This document shows positions 34,901 to 41,814 of a stretch of DNA of 64,000 bases, in pieces. The notes below the pieces were generated by a model. That model was not told the DNA's origin, searched no databases, and was given only the letters and a program-made list of their open reading frames with translations. The translations under genes were made by a program, and so were the position numbers. This DNA comes from Pandoraea sputorum. GTDB lineage: Bacteria > Pseudomonadota > Gammaproteobacteria > Burkholderiales > Burkholderiaceae. Every line of letters begins with the position of its first letter. Within the stretch, counting starts at the first letter, position 1. The stretch lies in the NCBI RefSeq assembly GCF_000814845.2, contig NZ_CP010431.2, forward strand, positions 1,860,001 through 1,924,000, read 5' to 3'.

Positions 34901-36917
34901 GTTCGCCCCGGTCACCACGCGCTTCGTGCGCATGGCCGGTATCCAGCGGTCGTCGCCGTACGGCTACTCGCTGTACGAGTTCGAGGTCTATGGACCTGCG
35001 GGCGGCACGGTTCCTGTGACGAACCCGGCGACCGACAACTCGGGTAATAGCGGCAACGGCAATCTCGCGAAGGGCAAGCCCGCCTTTGCGAGCGGTACCG
35101 AAAGCGACGGCACGCCCGCCCGCTTCGCAGTGGACGGCAACCCGGCAACGCGCTGGTCGTCGGACTTCAACGACAACGCGTGGCTCGCCGTCGATCTGGG
35201 CACCTCGGTGCCGGTGTCGAAGGTGGTGCTGAACTGGGAGCGTGCTTACGGTGCGGCTTACGAGATTCAGGTGTCGAACGACAACCAGAACTGGACGCGT
35301 GTGGCTTCGCAGCCCAACGGCCAGGGCGGCGTCGAAACCGTTACGTTCGCCACGACGTCGGCGCGCTACGTGCGCATGGCAGGCATCAAACGCTCGTCGC
35401 AGTACGGTTACTCGCTGTTCGAGTTCGAAGTGTACGGCCCCACGGATGGCAGCACGCCGCCGCCCCCGCCGTTGCCCGTTATCAGTGGTCAGCCGGCCAG
35501 TGTCTCGGTGCAGCAGGGACAACCGGCGCACTTCGCGGTCGCACTCGCCAACGCGGACGGGATGACGTACCAATGGCGTCGCGGCGGCACCCCGATCCCG
35601 GGCGCCAACGCTTCGACGTACGACACGCAACCGACGACGGCCGCCGACAACGGCGCGACGTTCACGGTCGACGTGAGCAATTCGGCCGGTAACACGGTGA
35701 CGTCGTCGGCGGCCACGCTGACGGTGACGCCGCCGCCGGTCACCGGCAACCCGCCGGATGACGGCACCATCCCGAACTATCCGATCTATCCGAACCAGAT
35801 CGGCGTCGAACTGCGTAACAACACGAACGGCGCTTATACGGACGATCAGATTTTCGTGGCGGTGATCGCGCACGACCCGGCAAAGGACGGCCAGTTCGTC
35901 TACGTGAAGCCGGACGGCACCACGGTGCTGATGTCGGACGCGGACAACGACGGCCCCGGCCACCTGACGAAGAACGGGCAGAACTACGCCAACTACTTCT
36001 TCACGCTGGCGCAGGCAAAGCAGTTGAAGTTCCCGAAGCTCTTCGGCGCACGTGCCTACGTGGGGCTGGGGTCGCCGCTGTACATCAAGGTCAACCGGGA
36101 CGTGAACGGTCAGATCGGCTTCGCCGGTCCGGACGTGCGCAACCCGACCGACCCGAACATCAACGTCTACTTCGACTGGTATGAGTTCACCTATGGCGAC
36201 AACGGCCTGTGGCTGAACAACACGCAGGTCGATCAGTTCGGCTTCCCGCTGACGGAAGACGTGTACGGCAGCAACCGCACGACGCACGTGCGCTCAGGCA
36301 TCACCGAGTCGCGCGCGTCGATCTTCGCGGCGTATCAGAAGGAAGTGCCGTCGGCGTTCCTGCCGGCCAACCCGTCTCAGTACCGCATCATGGCGCCGAG
36401 CAAGGGTGGGTTCGACGAGGGACAACCGAATGGCAAATACTTCGACGCGTACATCGACAGCATGTGGGAGTACTACCGTACGCACTCGTTGACGCTGCTG
36501 ATGTGGGGTAACGCACGCAAGTTTGTCGGTCAGACGGTGGGCGACCAGCTCGTGTTCACGGAAGTGGATCAGGGCAACGGCGCATTCGTCGGCGGCAAGT
36601 ACTACGTGAATCACCCGAACACGCAGGACATGCTCGAAGCGAAGGGTCCGCTGGCCTCCGGTAACGCGACGGAACTGGCGATCGAGGCGCAGGTGGCGGC
36701 GGCGCTCAACCGCCACATCATGGAAGACGACACGCAGTGGGCAGCACCGTCGTCGGCCTGGTACGCCAAGGGCCCGTACAACGCTTACGCGAAGTTCTGG
36801 CACGACCACAGCATCGACCGCAAGGCTTACGGCTTCTCGTACGACGACGTTGCGGACCAGAGTTCCACCCTGGTTTCGCCTACGCCTGAGCACGTCGTTC
36901 TGGGTATCGGCTTCTGA
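28968..36917 (+). CDS. giant exported multi-domain glycosidase (GH2-like, Ig, discoidin and GH64-like modules)
   Basis: About 2,649 residues. Order by position: signal peptide (to ~29060); GH2-type sugar-binding jelly roll (29090-29640); GH2 Ig-like (29640-30050); GH2 TIM barrel (30050-31000, with RNNPSVLAWEANNG and putative nucleophile Glu in PAWSAEYWGRGE); beta domain (31000-31610). Three Ig-like modules follow (31650-32425), then F5/8 type C (32440-32835), a cysteine-containing DUF1566/Lcl-like module (32840-33215), two Ig-like (33225-33800), F5/8 (33820-34220), Ig-like (34230-34480), Gly/Asn linker, F5/8 (34605-34990), F5/8 (35055-35440), Ig-like (35470-35730) and a GH64-like beta-1,3-glucanase module (35765-end; putative Glu in DWYEFTYGDNG and Asp in NTQVDQFGFPL). 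It likely binds and cuts cell-wall glycans, perhaps fungal glucan. Export by the divergent type II-like system is inferred. ATG 28932 is an alternative start; the region after it looks like a longer n-region. Confidence 0.85.
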   Translation: MRKRHSLAWTCTGLLLAWMFLMAGTATPQTNAGATPLPIPASGRVKINLGATPWKFLGDTEPDGVSQAGFDDSGWKNVGIPHSMNEDNMFSNTQSGGDVPHGRGWYRKHFKLDKSYAGRKIVVEFEGAHMGAQVYVNGTLVKGSSVRSPNATHVVGFLPFAIDITNMVKADGVTDNVIAVRVAANGDWFEDPDFSGAFRFGQGDTGIFRPVYLYITDPVHIPLNDYPVMQTWGTHVSTVSIDSPAVDGSGTAASANIQIETNVLNESGTAQTAQVTTQIVDATGQIVQQAKDDVVLPPNAGPGYHPTLVRQNLTVDHPTLWYPNNVPRGRPYMYRVFHLVSVGGVVVDATESPLGIRTITWDANFPSINGYATHLWGASGRYDYPGLGTAVPEEQQWRDLRLLADAGGNLYRPGHSSSSTEFLNAADALGIFVVQPSGDGENGFNDCYQLSAPTTDCPQNKIDKYALKLELHRDMIVRDRNNPSVLAWEANNGIMNTAFAPLLAAIGRQWDPVNTRAQADRTPKDVNGDILSCSRQGCEVGVKNQFPNKPAWSAEYWGRGEFRANYAYEMDQVASFMNDWRNGVLANTFGIAHWYLADTPGEDSFYWSGTTYDPKLNPNGPYVRSLGDSMADGNRFPRLLYYAYQSAWTPFAIKPVVHLANTWNRKGPVRVNVFSNCPAVRLVVNDVVQGGDVKPNTLSTSTDNSLGTTTGLVGQAHWDDVQANGGHIQALCVDGFGAQVMANGKPVIDEQVTAGTPDHIVLSVVPEVIRPSGQSFQVTANGSDAVFVTAQVVDAKGVVVPDATNLITFSVDNPAVANYRGGWNHIVTMDKPQGYHSPGDHELAAEGGLTRIAIRSTFQTGHVTVSATSPGLGSGSTSYDVQPAIVVPVQAATSAPQIVVQPASQQVSVGQPAHFDVTVSGASPMQFQWQRDHQDIPGATGSSLDTAAATGDDNGHVFGVRVRNGVGTITSNDAVLSVIPALAVSIDTPPAAQTVFVGQTATFSVAVKGSPVIEYQWFRNDVAIDGAKSATYTTPVVTADDDGALFKVSVKNPLAQVTSTPVALKVNAATVPTITTPPANTVAMLNESATFTVVADGSKPLHYQWNGPSGTVGSDAPAFTINAVTPKDLGKYTVTVSNASGKSVTSDPATLSQAAPGVNLAQGKYAFASSYQDPQGMPAGNVTDGNVSTRWSSDQKDGNNASITVDLGAPMPVNRMILRWENAYASSYRIEVSNDNVQYTKAYESPAGFAGGVDDFTFPTVTARYVRMVGQTRATEYGYSLYEIEVYNVPNCNDGVLFTNERYTVLNPGEAQDKSSTLVWNRKQYATTDPNHQFTQLAAADYCAAQGKRLPTREEALSIAANNSAACAFPEKWTTWTSTLLATDPRQAYLITSAGEDRQGLVDNAPGWVLCVSGTAQVTPPTVTVQPGDVSVTQGKSAHFSLGINGSAPLTFKWYRVAKAGETSDTLLYTSSTPVYDTPAVKLEDNGTQYYVVVSNAANSVTSQKFTLTVTPPQQDPGNGNNPQVPPPVIVTPPVSQSAAIGKTATFTVSATGNGTLSYQWYRDGAQIAGAVAASYTTPAVKLEDNGAQFTVLVSAGGASKLSDGATLNVVDGVPSNDTNLALGKTVTSTPVENPGFGAAANVNDGDITTRWSSLFVDNPDADKASITIDLGKSQAVNLVRLKWEAAYGKQYLIQVSDTGNDGDWKTVYTQNTGRGGTENLSFQTVAARYVRMQGVKRQTQYGFSLFEFEVYGPKLSFDQQPQPQSVQVGQSAHFTVSVIGASNLSYTWFRNGQQVAVTTSPSYDTPATTMDDNGAQYGVVADDGNSNITSTPALLTVTPAPTGGNNGNGNTGNPPQGGNGENGTGGNGGNGGNGNNGATPVNLALGKLALASGVENPQGTPASNALDGNVDSRWSSDFNDNAWFAVDLGAPTQISEVQLRWERAYGAAYEIQISDDGNTWRKVGGQSAGQGGTEQVSFAPVTTRFVRMAGIQRSSPYGYSLYEFEVYGPAGGTVPVTNPATDNSGNSGNGNLAKGKPAFASGTESDGTPARFAVDGNPATRWSSDFNDNAWLAVDLGTSVPVSKVVLNWERAYGAAYEIQVSNDNQNWTRVASQPNGQGGVETVTFATTSARYVRMAGIKRSSQYGYSLFEFEVYGPTDGSTPPPPPLPVISGQPASVSVQQGQPAHFAVALANADGMTYQWRRGGTPIPGANASTYDTQPTTAADNGATFTVDVSNSAGNTVTSSAATLTVTPPPVTGNPPDDGTIPNYPIYPNQIGVELRNNTNGAYTDDQIFVAVIAHDPAKDGQFVYVKPDGTTVLMSDADNDGPGHLTKNGQNYANYFFTLAQAKQLKFPKLFGARAYVGLGSPLYIKVNRDVNGQIGFAGPDVRNPTDPNINVYFDWYEFTYGDNGLWLNNTQVDQFGFPLTEDVYGSNRTTHVRSGITESRASIFAAYQKEVPSAFLPANPSQYRIMAPSKGGFDEGQPNGKYFDAYIDSMWEYYRTHSLTLLMWGNARKFVGQTVGDQLVFTEVDQGNGAFVGGKYYVNHPNTQDMLEAKGPLASGNATELAIEAQVAAALNRHIMEDDTQWAAPSSAWYAKGPYNAYAKFWHDHSIDRKAYGFSYDDVADQSSTLVSPTPEHVVLGIGF
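34563..34589 (+). repeat. 9-bp in-frame tandem repeat in the Gly/Asn linker
   Basis: GGTGGTAAT is repeated three times in a row inside a glycine/asparagine-rich linker between an Ig-like and a discoidin module. Copy-number change would lengthen or shorten the linker by three residues without a frameshift. Confidence 0.85.
34605..35440 (+). repeat. tandem duplicated F5/8 type C (discoidin) modules
   Basis: Two neighbouring modules share long stretches at the DNA level. For example, the block beginning CGCTGGTCGTCGGACTTCAA occurs at 34707 and again at 35151, a period of 444 bases (148 codons). The modules at 32440 and 33820 are more diverged, so the pair at 34605-35440 looks like the most recent duplication. 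Confidence 0.8.
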
Positions 36918-36942
36918 CAGCTTGAGGTTGTGTAGCGAAATG

Positions 36943-36980
36943 ACGACGGGATGCGCAGTTTCGGCATCCCGTCGTTTTTT
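36943..36980 (+). terminator. Rho-independent terminator of the giant gene
   Basis: An ACGACGGGATGC arm pairs with GCATCCCGTCGT after a short loop and is followed by six T. It lies 25 bases after the stop codon, so the giant gene is transcribed without the downstream sigma factor operon. Confidence 0.85.
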
Positions 36981-37139
36981 CATGACACGCCCGCAGGCCG
37001 CATGATCCGGTCATCGAGATGTCGATGAGTCGAATTGAGACCTTTATTGAGAAGGATTCGCAGAGATTTTTATGTTTTCGCGATATCGACTTGGGAATAA
37101 TGCGAATCTTTCGGCCCGTCGCCGTAGTGGTGAGTGAAC

Positions 37140-37697
37140 ATGATGCAGTTCGAGCACGATTCGGGGTTTGCGCGGTTGCTGCTCCCCATGTTGCCGAAGC
37201 TGTGGACGTTCGCGTTGCGGCTCACCGGCGACCGTCACGACGCCGAAGACCTCGTGCAGCGCGCCTGCGTGCGCGCACTTGAGCGTGCCGACGCCCAGTT
37301 GCGGCCCGACAGTGCGCCGCTGAACTGGCTCTATTCCATCGTCCATTCCCTGTGGCTCAACGAATTGCGGGCGCGTAACGTGCGCAACCGTGGCGGTGTC
37401 GCATGGGACGACGCGTTGCTCGAGAACATTGCCGACTCTGTGTCGGGATTGCCGGACGAGCATGTCGGACATCGCCAGATCGTCGATGCCGTCGAGCGTC
37501 TGCCTGCACCGCAACGCGTAGCGCTGCTCCTGGTCGCGGTCGAAGGCTTCAGCTATCGCGAGGCGGCGCAGATTCTCGACGTGCCGGTGGCCACGGTCAT
37601 GGGGCGCCTGTCGGCCGCACGTCAGCGTCTGGGCGTGCAGTTCGACGTGACGCCGCGTCGACGCGGCACTTCCGCCGTTGGCGAAACGCCGACGTGA
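37140..37697 (+). CDS. ECF-type sigma factor (second)
   Basis: The protein of about 185 residues has region 2 (GDRHDAEDLVQRACVRALER, then NWLYSIVHSLWLNELRAR) and region 4 (AVERLPAPQRVALLLVAVEG, then VATVMGRLSAARQRLG). ATG 37140 has GGTGAG 5 bases upstream; a GTG at 37134 would add two residues. It is followed 13 bases later by a membrane anti-sigma gene, then by a P450 gene. The signal it answers to is unknown. Confidence 0.87.
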   Translation: MMQFEHDSGFARLLLPMLPKLWTFALRLTGDRHDAEDLVQRACVRALERADAQLRPDSAPLNWLYSIVHSLWLNELRARNVRNRGGVAWDDALLENIADSVSGLPDEHVGHRQIVDAVERLPAPQRVALLLVAVEGFSYREAAQILDVPVATVMGRLSAARQRLGVQFDVTPRRRGTSAVGETPT

Positions 37698-37710
37698 GGG
37701 TGACGACCCG

Positions 37711-38865
37711 ATGGTGATCACCGACCAGATTCTTCTCTCCTACGTCGACGGTAGCCTGACCGAGGATGCCGCGTCCAAGGTCGAAGCCGCGATAGCGAGT
37801 TCGCCGGACGTGGCGGCGCGTGTGGAGGCGTTGTACGCGTCCGATCTGCCGTTTCAGGCCGCGTACGAGACCTGTTTCACTGCGCCAGTCCCGCCTGAGC
37901 TGGTGTCGACGGTGCGCACGCTGGTGCGAGGGCGCACGACGCTGGATGTGCCGTCGCACGTCGCCAGCGCCAACGACGCGCGCTTCGTCCGGGCGGGGCG
38001 CGACGGTAGAGAAGGGCGACGCGTGCACGTCCGCAGCCCGGGCACTGTGGCGCGCCGTAGCGCGCTGGATCGCGAGTTCGATGAAGCGACGTCGCCCGAC
38101 AGCAAGTCGCCGGGCGTCATCTGGTGGCAGATCGGAGGTTTCGCCGCGGGCGCGGCGGCGTTCGCCGTGCTGGTCGCCAGTGCCGGTGCACGCTTTCTGA
38201 CCGAAGGCCCCGCGCCGACGCCCTTGCCCCAGATGCCCATCTCGCGCGGCATGTCCGTTGCGGGCAATCCGGATATCGACAGTGTGGCGGTGTCGCCGCC
38301 GGAGGCCGCCAACGCGTGGCATGGTTCTTACGAGCCCTGGGTGCGCGCATTTGTTTCGTATCAATCGCTCTTTGCCAGAGCGACCCTCGATCCGCTCGAC
38401 GACGAAGCGGCCGAGGCCATCGCCACGGTGCGCGCCATCCGCCACCGCGACGACATTCCACTGGTGGTGCCCGATCTGCGCCGTGCCGGTATGGAGTTCA
38501 AGCGCTTGCAGCGCTTACAGTTCGACGGCCGCGCCGTCGTTCAGATGGCTTATCTGCCCCGCGAAGGGCCGCCCGTGGCGATCTACGTCGTGAAAGACAC
38601 GCGTCTGGCGCACGGCCCCTCTGCACAGACCATTCCCCCCATGGATACGGTGACGTGGCGCCGCGACGGGCAAATGTTTGCGCTGGTTGCGCCTTCCGGC
38701 GCGAGCGATCTGCTGCCGATTGCCCGCGCGCTCGCCAACGACGTCGTGCCGGTGCTCTACGACGGCGGCACCACACCGCCGGGCCTGCAGGCCAACGGAG
38801 TCTTGCAGCCGTTCACCGATACGATGGCGGACGCCCCCCTTTCAAAGACTTATGAATCTCGCTGA
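37711..38865 (+). CDS. transmembrane anti-sigma factor
   Basis: The 384-residue protein starts with a short sigma-binding module (ITDQILLSYVDGSLTEDAAS), a basic linker, one membrane helix (about residues 148-168, WWQIGGFAAGAAAFAVLVAS) and a periplasmic domain of about 215 residues. The C-terminal part (RLQRLQFDGRAVVQMAYLP onward) resembles the sensory domain of the other anti-sigma factor in this window. No zinc-binding cysteines. Its 3' end overlaps the P450 start by 14 bases. Confidence 0.8.
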   Translation: MVITDQILLSYVDGSLTEDAASKVEAAIASSPDVAARVEALYASDLPFQAAYETCFTAPVPPELVSTVRTLVRGRTTLDVPSHVASANDARFVRAGRDGREGRRVHVRSPGTVARRSALDREFDEATSPDSKSPGVIWWQIGGFAAGAAAFAVLVASAGARFLTEGPAPTPLPQMPISRGMSVAGNPDIDSVAVSPPEAANAWHGSYEPWVRAFVSYQSLFARATLDPLDDEAAEAIATVRAIRHRDDIPLVVPDLRRAGMEFKRLQRLQFDGRAVVQMAYLPREGPPVAIYVVKDTRLAHGPSAQTIPPMDTVTWRRDGQMFALVAPSGASDLLPIARALANDVVPVLYDGGTTPPGLQANGVLQPFTDTMADAPLSKTYESR

Positions 38866-40051
38866 TTTTTCGTCCCCTGCATTTTTCGATAACCCTTATC
38901 CGATCTACGAACGTTTGCGCCAGGCGGGCGATCTGGTGCCTATCGGCCCGTCGCTGATGATGACGGGGCGCTACGACCTCATCGAAGCGCTGCTGCACGA
39001 TCGACGCATGGGCAAGGCGTACATGCCGAGCGTGATCGCGCGCTACGGCCCGCTGGCTGTCGAGCAGCCGGTGTTTCGCGCGATCAGCCGCATGTTCCTG
39101 ATGGCCAATCCGCCGGAACATACGCGTCTTCGCACGCTGTTGATGCACTCGTTCAACGCGCGGCGCATCGAAGACCTCTCCGGCGATATGCATCGGCAGG
39201 CCGCCAGCCTCATCGAAGCGATGCCCGCGAGCGGGCCGGTCGATCTGATGGCGGCTTACTGCACGCCGCTGCCGCTGCGCATCATCTGCCGTTTGCTCGA
39301 CGTGCCGCTGGCGGACGGGCAGGTGCTCGGGGAGAGTGCCGCCGCGCTGGTAAGGGCGTTCGATCTCGCGCCGCTCGACGAAGCGGGGCTGGCCGACGCC
39401 AACAAGGGCGCGGTGACGCTCGAATCGTATTTCGATCGGCTGCTGCGCGCGCGCCGCCGTCAGCCGGGCGACGATCTCCTTTCTGCGCTGATCGTGGCCA
39501 CGAGCGGGGAGGGCGGTCTGTCGGACGAGGAAATCGTGGCGAACATGCTGCTGCTGTTCGTGGCAGGGCACGAGACGACGTCGAACATGCTGGGCAATGC
39601 GCTGATCCATCTGTATCGCGATCCGACGCAATGGCAGCAGCTTCGCAGCGATCCGTCGCTCACGCAGGGGGCTGTTGTCGAGGCGATGCGCTTCGACAGT
39701 TCGGTGCAGATGGTCGCACGCACGGCGCTCTCGCCGGTGCGCGTAGGCGATATTGCTGTCGAGACCGGCACGACGGTGTTCATGTTGCTGGGCGCGGCCA
39801 ACCGCGATCCGGCGAAGTTCGACAACCCCGACCGGTTCGATATCCGGCGCGAGAACCACGGCCGGTTGATCTCGTTCAGTGCGGGCATCCACCACTGTCT
39901 CGGCGCACGGCTCGCGACGGCCACGCTGCAAATCGCGCTCGACAAACTGCTCAGCAGCTTCCCGAACCTGACGATTACCGGTCTGGACGATTTGCGCTGG
40001 CATCGCCGTCACAGCCTGCGCGGCGTGGCGTCGTTGATGGCGCATTACTGA
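38852..40051 (+). CDS. cytochrome P450
   Basis: The 399-residue soluble protein has all P450 landmarks: the I-helix oxygen-binding motif AGHETT, an ExxR in VVEAMRFDSS, and the haem-thiolate loop FSAGIHHCLGARLA (Cys near residue 350). Substrate unknown. No ferredoxin or ferredoxin reductase gene is beside it, so it must borrow redox partners. It overlaps the anti-sigma gene and is probably in the sigma factor regulon, an unusual placement. It is followed by a strong bidirectional terminator. Confidence 0.9.
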   Translation: MNLADFSSPAFFDNPYPIYERLRQAGDLVPIGPSLMMTGRYDLIEALLHDRRMGKAYMPSVIARYGPLAVEQPVFRAISRMFLMANPPEHTRLRTLLMHSFNARRIEDLSGDMHRQAASLIEAMPASGPVDLMAAYCTPLPLRIICRLLDVPLADGQVLGESAAALVRAFDLAPLDEAGLADANKGAVTLESYFDRLLRARRRQPGDDLLSALIVATSGEGGLSDEEIVANMLLLFVAGHETTSNMLGNALIHLYRDPTQWQQLRSDPSLTQGAVVEAMRFDSSVQMVARTALSPVRVGDIAVETGTTVFMLLGAANRDPAKFDNPDRFDIRRENHGRLISFSAGIHHCLGARLATATLQIALDKLLSSFPNLTITGLDDLRWHRRHSLRGVASLMAHY

Positions 40052-40103
40052 AGACGGACACCGGACGGGACCGCTCGGCGGTCTCGGTCCGGTCGTCCAA
40101 AGC

Positions 40104-40140
40104 AAAGCGGCCCGTCACTTCATCGGTGACGGGCCGCTTT
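40104..40140. terminator. bidirectional terminator between the P450 and cupin genes
   Basis: A perfect 15-bp stem (40104-40118 with 40126-40140, seven-base loop) lies between two convergent genes, bounded by AAA on one side and TTT on the other, so it can end transcription from both directions. Confidence 0.85.
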
Positions 40141-40161
40141 GTCTGGTGACGCCGGTGGGCG

Positions 40162-40650
40162 TTACTGGTCGATGTGCGAGGGGGCGTCGGTGTCGTACAC
40201 GGCGTACAGCTTGGTGTAGCCCTTCGATTCGAATACGCCTGTCCAGCCCTTGGGCAGCGTGACCGCTTCGCCCGGACCGGCTTCCACGACCGTGCCGTCG
40301 CTCGACGTGAACTTCGCGCCGCCGCTCAGGAACACCAGCAGTTCGGTGTAGGGATAGCCGGGGGCCGAGCGAATTTCTTCGCGCACAGGGCCGGATTTGA
40401 ACACGCCGGTCTGGAACGCCTTGTCGGGCGAGGTGAAGGTGGTGACGTCGACGGTGTCGTTGCCGTCTTCGTTTTCATGCACGGCGTCGTCACGGTCGAA
40501 GACCGGGCCAGCCAGTTCCTGCTTGCTCACCTTGATGGGGTGGAGCGCCGCGGCGCTTGCGCCGCCGGCGCAAAGCGTGAAATACAGCGCGAACGTCATC
40601 AGTGCGACGGCGGCCTTGCGTGCCGTTCCATGGGTCCTGCGTTGCAGCAT
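40162..40650 (-). CDS. periplasmic cupin-domain protein
   Basis: The 162-residue protein has a signal peptide (hydrophobic residues ~14-32, cleavage near ASA) and a small cupin of the DUF861 type, with segments YTELLVFLSGGAKFTSSDG and VVEAGPGEAVTLPKGWTGVF. These proteins bind small ligands; no enzyme activity is predicted. ATG 40650 lies within the frame that extends to 40752; only this start gives a signal peptide at the N-terminus. The upstream codirectional gene is an OmpR-like regulator, 98 bases away. Confidence 0.78.
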   Translation of the reverse strand: MLQRRTHGTARKAAVALMTFALYFTLCAGGASAAALHPIKVSKQELAGPVFDRDDAVHENEDGNDTVDVTTFTSPDKAFQTGVFKSGPVREEIRSAPGYPYTELLVFLSGGAKFTSSDGTVVEAGPGEAVTLPKGWTGVFESKGYTKLYAVYDTDAPSHIDQ

Positions 40651-40748
40651 ATCGTTGTCTCTCGTGTCTTTATTGACTGTCGTCTGCCCTGAATGGCGCG
40701 TGCGCTGCCGGACGTCAGGCGTCCGCCAGCGGGCCGGGCGAGAGCTTA

Positions 40749-41516
40749 TCAATCGCGAGAGACTTCAGGCAAGGACTGCGTGTGCGAGGCGACGCCTGTG
40801 GTGCGCGTACTACGGACCGGGCTTCGTGAGCGTTGCGGGCGTGCACCAAGGCAGTAGCCGCCGCCGTACACGGCGCGCAGCACGAGACCGTGTTCGCCGC
40901 GCAGGCCGAGCCGGTTACGCAGCAGATAGACGTGCTGCTCGATGCTGCGCGCCGCCGAGGCTTCGTCGCTGCGCCAGATCAACGAGGCGATGCGTGCGCG
41001 GCTCACCCGCATGTCCGGGGCCGAGAAGAGAAGCCACGCCAGCGCGAACTCGCGGGCCGTCAATTCGACTTCGATGCCCCCGACGGTCACCGTGTCGCGG
41101 CCACGGTCGAGCTGGTAGGCCCCGAGTTCCAGAAGGTCTTCGCAGCGGGCCGCGTTGGCCGAGGCGCGCCGGTGCAGCGTCATTGCCAGACGGGTCTGCA
41201 ACTCGGCCACATCCACGGGGAACGGCAGCACGTCGTCGCACCCGGCGCGAAACGACAGGTCGAGCATCCACGCTGGGGTGCCGAAACCGATGACCAGCGC
41301 GCCCGCGCTGCGCGTGCTGCGGCGGCGGGCGAGAACGCCCTGAAGGTCGAGAGGACCCAGCGCCGCATCGACGAGTGCCGCCGTGTAGGGAATGCGCGAG
41401 GCGGCCACAAGATACTGGGCGGCGTCGTCAAAGCGCTGGCAGTCGCCGTCGGCGCTCAGGCGTTGGCGGATGGCCTCGAAGAGCCCGATGTCTGACGTAA
41501 GAACTGCAAACTTCAC
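40749..41516 (-). CDS. OmpR-like regulator with degenerate receiver domain
   Basis: The 255-residue protein has an N-terminal receiver-like domain and a C-terminal winged helix of OmpR type (GGIEVELTAREFALAWLLF, then SIEQHVYLLRNRLGLRG and AVYGGGYCL). In the receiver the usual acidic pair is reduced to one aspartate (LTSDIGLF), the phosphoacceptor position may be VDAALG, and the conserved lysine before proline is phenylalanine (LPFPVD). It may therefore act without phosphorylation. GTG 41516 has AGGAG 6 bases upstream. No sensor kinase gene is adjacent. Confidence 0.75.
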   Translation of the reverse strand: MKFAVLTSDIGLFEAIRQRLSADGDCQRFDDAAQYLVAASRIPYTAALVDAALGPLDLQGVLARRRSTRSAGALVIGFGTPAWMLDLSFRAGCDDVLPFPVDVAELQTRLAMTLHRRASANAARCEDLLELGAYQLDRGRDTVTVGGIEVELTAREFALAWLLFSAPDMRVSRARIASLIWRSDEASAARSIEQHVYLLRNRLGLRGEHGLVLRAVYGGGYCLGARPQRSRSPVRSTRTTGVASHTQSLPEVSRD

Positions 41517-41814
41517 TTCATGCTCCTGTTGCCGAACTCGAATTCGTTGTTCCATGCATCTGGCGCGCCCGAGAGGAAAATTGTCGGGAATCGCGTTGTC
41601 ATGCTTAAAACACTTCAGTGCGCCAAAAGAAACTTGAGGAATTTGCATCGACCTGTTGAAGGCTTGCCGCATCGAGACGCAATGCGTAGGGATGCTAGTT
41701 GACGTAAGCGGAAAGTCCTGATGCTGACGCCCTACGTTGGGGCAATGGTGCGTCGTTTCGAGGCAAGGTGGCCGACGTCGCCATGCGCCATGGGTACATC
41801 AGGCTCAGTTGGGC
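41517..41814. other. intergenic region, no gene seen
   Basis: These 298 bases lie between the start of the OmpR-like gene and the stop of the LysR gene. Short open frames occur but none has a plausible start, ribosome site or family match. The part next to 41516 should carry the regulator's promoter; I could not identify it. Confidence 0.5.

Noticed and set aside
33357..36287. 976-codon open frame antisense to the giant gene
   Set aside because: Long antisense frames are expected in high-GC repetitive genes; the product is Arg/Val/His-rich without any domain, and the sense frame explains the sequence.
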